33,665 nt of DNA, taken from NCBI GenBank assembly GCA_947643405.1, contig CANRVY010000020.1:1-33665 (forward strand), in the 5' to 3' direction. Source of the stretch: an uncultured Mycoplasmatota bacterium. Its GTDB lineage: Bacteria; Bacillota_I; Bacilli_A; RF39; UBA660. Shown here piece after piece: positions 32,014 through 33,665 of this stretch. A program made the position numbers and the translations under genes. Below the pieces are notes generated by a model. That model was not told the DNA's origin. It searched no databases and saw nothing but the letters and a program-made list of their open reading frames with translations. The first letter of the stretch is position 1, and every line of letters starts with the position of its first letter.

Positions 32014-33665
32014 TTATTTACTCAAGATATATGGATTACTTTCGGTTCCTGTTCCACCTGTTATTTTTACACTAGAATCTAGATATACGACTGGGCGCAC
32101 CCCACGAGTGTTGCTCGCGCTGGCGTTCGTGACATACACACTCGTATGCACACGCCACACGTAAGCCGAGTTGTCGCTATCAGGAGTGATTGACCATTGT
32201 TGATTTGCATATCCTATCCAGTTATTACTCATACATGCATTATTCGTACTTGTCATTACTGTTGATGTTGTACATCCGCTTCCTGCATATCCAAAGTCTA
32301 CCATACTCATTAATCCTACATATCCTGTTGTACTATTACTTCTCTCTCCATCTATAAATGATTGTAAATTATATGTCGTAGTGTTATTGGCTCCTGTATA
32401 CCATGTTGCATTTATAATATATCCTCTATGCGTTGCGTCTATATATGTATTATTACTATAGAATGATGATCCATTTAATTCTGTTTTTAAATCCGCTGGT
32501 CTTCCCCAGTTGTTACTTCCATATGTTCCTCCTGATGTATCCCATCTTTTTCCTGTACTATAGTAATAATTTGTCATTATCTTCATTCGCCCATTACTAT
32601 CTATACCAATAATTCTCCATTTATGATTGGCATCACAACTTCCTGGACTCGTTATGCTTGAAGATCCAAAGCATACCCAGTTATTTGGACTTTCTCCTCT
32701 ATACCGATACATATCTGCTAATAATGGAAGATTGTTATCAATTGCTAATTTATCTCCTTCTGTTGGGGTATATGATAATGTATATGGTGAACTTGCAGTT
32801 CCACTTCCTCCTGTTATCTTTGTATTATATTTTAAATATAGAACTGGACGCACCCCAAAAGAACTGTCAATATTGCTTGTGTGGTTAAAACTGATAAATC
32901 CGTTCTTATGCACGAAGTACACATGACCCGGATCGCCAGTATGGCCAGTGATTGTCCATTGGTGGTATGAACTCGTAAATAACCAGTTGTTATCTTTACA
33001 TGCCGTCGAACTAAACATATTTAAACTATCTGTACAACTACTACTTGTACTTGCATATCCATAATCAGCAGGAGTCATCAATCCCACTTTTCCAGTCCAC
33101 TTCCCATTATTTTCAGCCGCTTGGAATTGACTTCTTGTAAACCCAGAACTTATTCCTCCTATACTCCATACAAGACTTTGGTCTATCATTCCTTGCGCAG
33201 TTGAATTTAATGAATTCCAATATGTACTATTTAATGTTGTATTTAATGTTGTTGGGCTTGACCAGTTATTGCGACCGCTTGTATCCCATGCTACATTAGT
33301 TAAATATTGACTTCCTGCTGCTGTATAATCTCCCCAATATATTAGTTTCATTTGACCACCAAATATTCCTATTATTCTGTATGCTCCTCCATTAAATGTA
33401 ACAAAATTATTTGGATTTGCTCCTTGATATCTATATCCTCCTCCAACATTTGGTAAATTATCTTTATTTGCTAAATCGCTTCCACTAATTCCAGCTGCTT
33501 TCACTGTCACTTTAGGTTTCACACTCGCTGCCTTCCCATTCTTCCCAGTTGCTGTACATGTTAATGTATGAGTTCCTACTGCTAATGTATTGAGGTTTGT
33601 TACTGTTGTTGTTCCATTCTTACAAACTACTGTTCCTCCCATTCCTCCAAATGTCGCTTTATATA
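32014..33665 (-). CDS. Surface protein with two lectin-like domains (5' end beyond the window)
   Basis: At least 550 residues, open to the right edge of the window; the ATG at 33642 is internal, since YIKATFGGM continues the alignment with the neighbour. It contains the same Ig-like block (VVCKNGTTTVTNLNTLAVGTHTLTC) and two lectin/FGE-like domains: YRYQGANPNNFVTF ... YHQWTITGH ... VRPVLYLK, then YRYRGESPNNWVCF ... NQQWSITPD ... VRPVVYLD. It is a tandem paralog of 30128-31756, which has one such domain. A prepilin leader at its missing N-terminus is likely but not visible. Both lectin domains carry a GC-rich variable stretch near their ends. It is probably a pilus-associated adhesin. Confidence 0.82.
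   Translation of the reverse strand, partial: YKATFGGMGGTVVCKNGTTTVTNLNTLAVGTHTLTCTATGKNGKAASVKPKVTVKAAGISGSDLANKDNLPNVGGGYRYQGANPNNFVTFNGGAYRIIGIFGGQMKLIYWGDYTAAGSQYLTNVAWDTSGRNNWSSPTTLNTTLNSTYWNSLNSTAQGMIDQSLVWSIGGISSGFTRSQFQAAENNGKWTGKVGLMTPADYGYASTSSSCTDSLNMFSSTACKDNNWLFTSSYHQWTITGHTGDPGHVYFVHKNGFISFNHTSNIDSSFGVRPVLYLKYNTKITGGSGTASSPYTLSYTPTEGDKLAIDNNLPLLADMYRYRGESPNNWVCFGSSSITSPGSCDANHKWRIIGIDSNGRMKIMTNYYYSTGKRWDTSGGTYGSNNWGRPADLKTELNGSSFYSNNTYIDATHRGYIINATWYTGANNTTTYNLQSFIDGERSNSTTGYVGLMSMVDFGYAGSGCTTSTVMTSTNNACMSNNWIGYANQQWSITPDSDNSAYVWRVHTSVYVTNASASNTRGVRPVVYLDSSVKITGGTGTESNPYILSK
32091..32200 (-). repeat. GC-rich hypervariable cassette, second lectin domain
   Basis: 57% GC by hand count over 110 bases, in a gene of about one-third GC. 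Codons end mostly in C, G or T (GTG, ACG, GCC, AGC, AAC), unlike the A/T-ending codons on either side. It encodes VWRVHTSVYVTNASASNTR. The ends are CAATGGTCAATCACT and GGGGTGCGCCCAGT. Confidence 0.65.
32843..32961 (-). repeat. GC-rich hypervariable cassette, first lectin domain
   Basis: About 45% GC over 120 bases. It encodes VYFVHKNGFISFNHTSNIDSS, between CAATGGACAATCACT and GGGGTGCGTCCAGT. Its borders match those of the other two cassettes, its interior does not. Confidence 0.6.

Overview
The window is AT-rich DNA (roughly 30% GC by eye) from a low-GC Gram-positive bacterium. TGA is read as stop and TGG as Trp. Promoters are of the TTGACA / TATAAT type, Shine-Dalgarno sites are strong (AGGAGG, GGAGGTG), and almost every gene ends in a stem-loop plus T-run. 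A class III-type prepilin signal (KGFTLIELL) beside a lectin-like adhesin domain, together with the other families present, fits an uncultured Bacilli/Clostridia-type gut Firmicute. That assignment is an inference, not shown by a marker gene.

Layout, left to right. 1-7.6 kb (minus strand): a lipoprotein gene split into two reading frames at an A9 tract; a CofE/F420-ligase-family protein; a short-chain dehydrogenase; a small unknown protein; a GNAT acetyltransferase; and a tightly overlapping GntR (YtrA-type) regulator / ABC ATPase / ABC permease operon with a visible operator over its promoter. 7.6-11.2 kb (minus): a decayed CYTH-like gene, a VanZ-family membrane protein, a SAM methyltransferase, and a glycosyltransferase 2/TPR protein.

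11.28-16.93 kb (plus): a tRNA-Thr(CGU) gene followed by a roughly 5.5 kb mobilizable element. It carries a small ORF, a large serine recombinase with an unusual C-terminal extension, a stem-loop cluster that looks like an origin of transfer, a MobV/Mob_Pre-type relaxase that appears to start at a non-ATG codon, and an orphan 435-aa gene with its own promoter. A short repeat flanks the element and suggests insertion between the tRNA and its terminator. A nucleotidyltransferase-fold gene follows.

18.1-29.8 kb (minus): MBL-fold hydrolase, HD-domain protein, a hybrid sensor kinase that lacks its phospho-accepting His, an AMP-binding acyl-CoA synthetase-like protein, MutL, an unknown protein, a frameshifted gene, two tandem copies of a membrane-protein/small-protein pair, and UvrC. 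29.8-33.67 kb (minus): two tandem paralogous surface proteins, one complete with a prepilin N-terminus and one cut by the window edge. Each lectin-like domain ends in a GC-rich, hypervariable segment of about 110 bp. A 16-bp motif (consensus GTAACTATTTAATTAC) recurs four times near the membrane-protein pairs and the pilin-like genes.

The observations most worth following are the hypervariable cassettes in the pilin-like proteins, the probable slippage-controlled lipoprotein, the structure of the mobilizable element, the pseudo-hybrid kinase, and the recurrent 16-bp motif.
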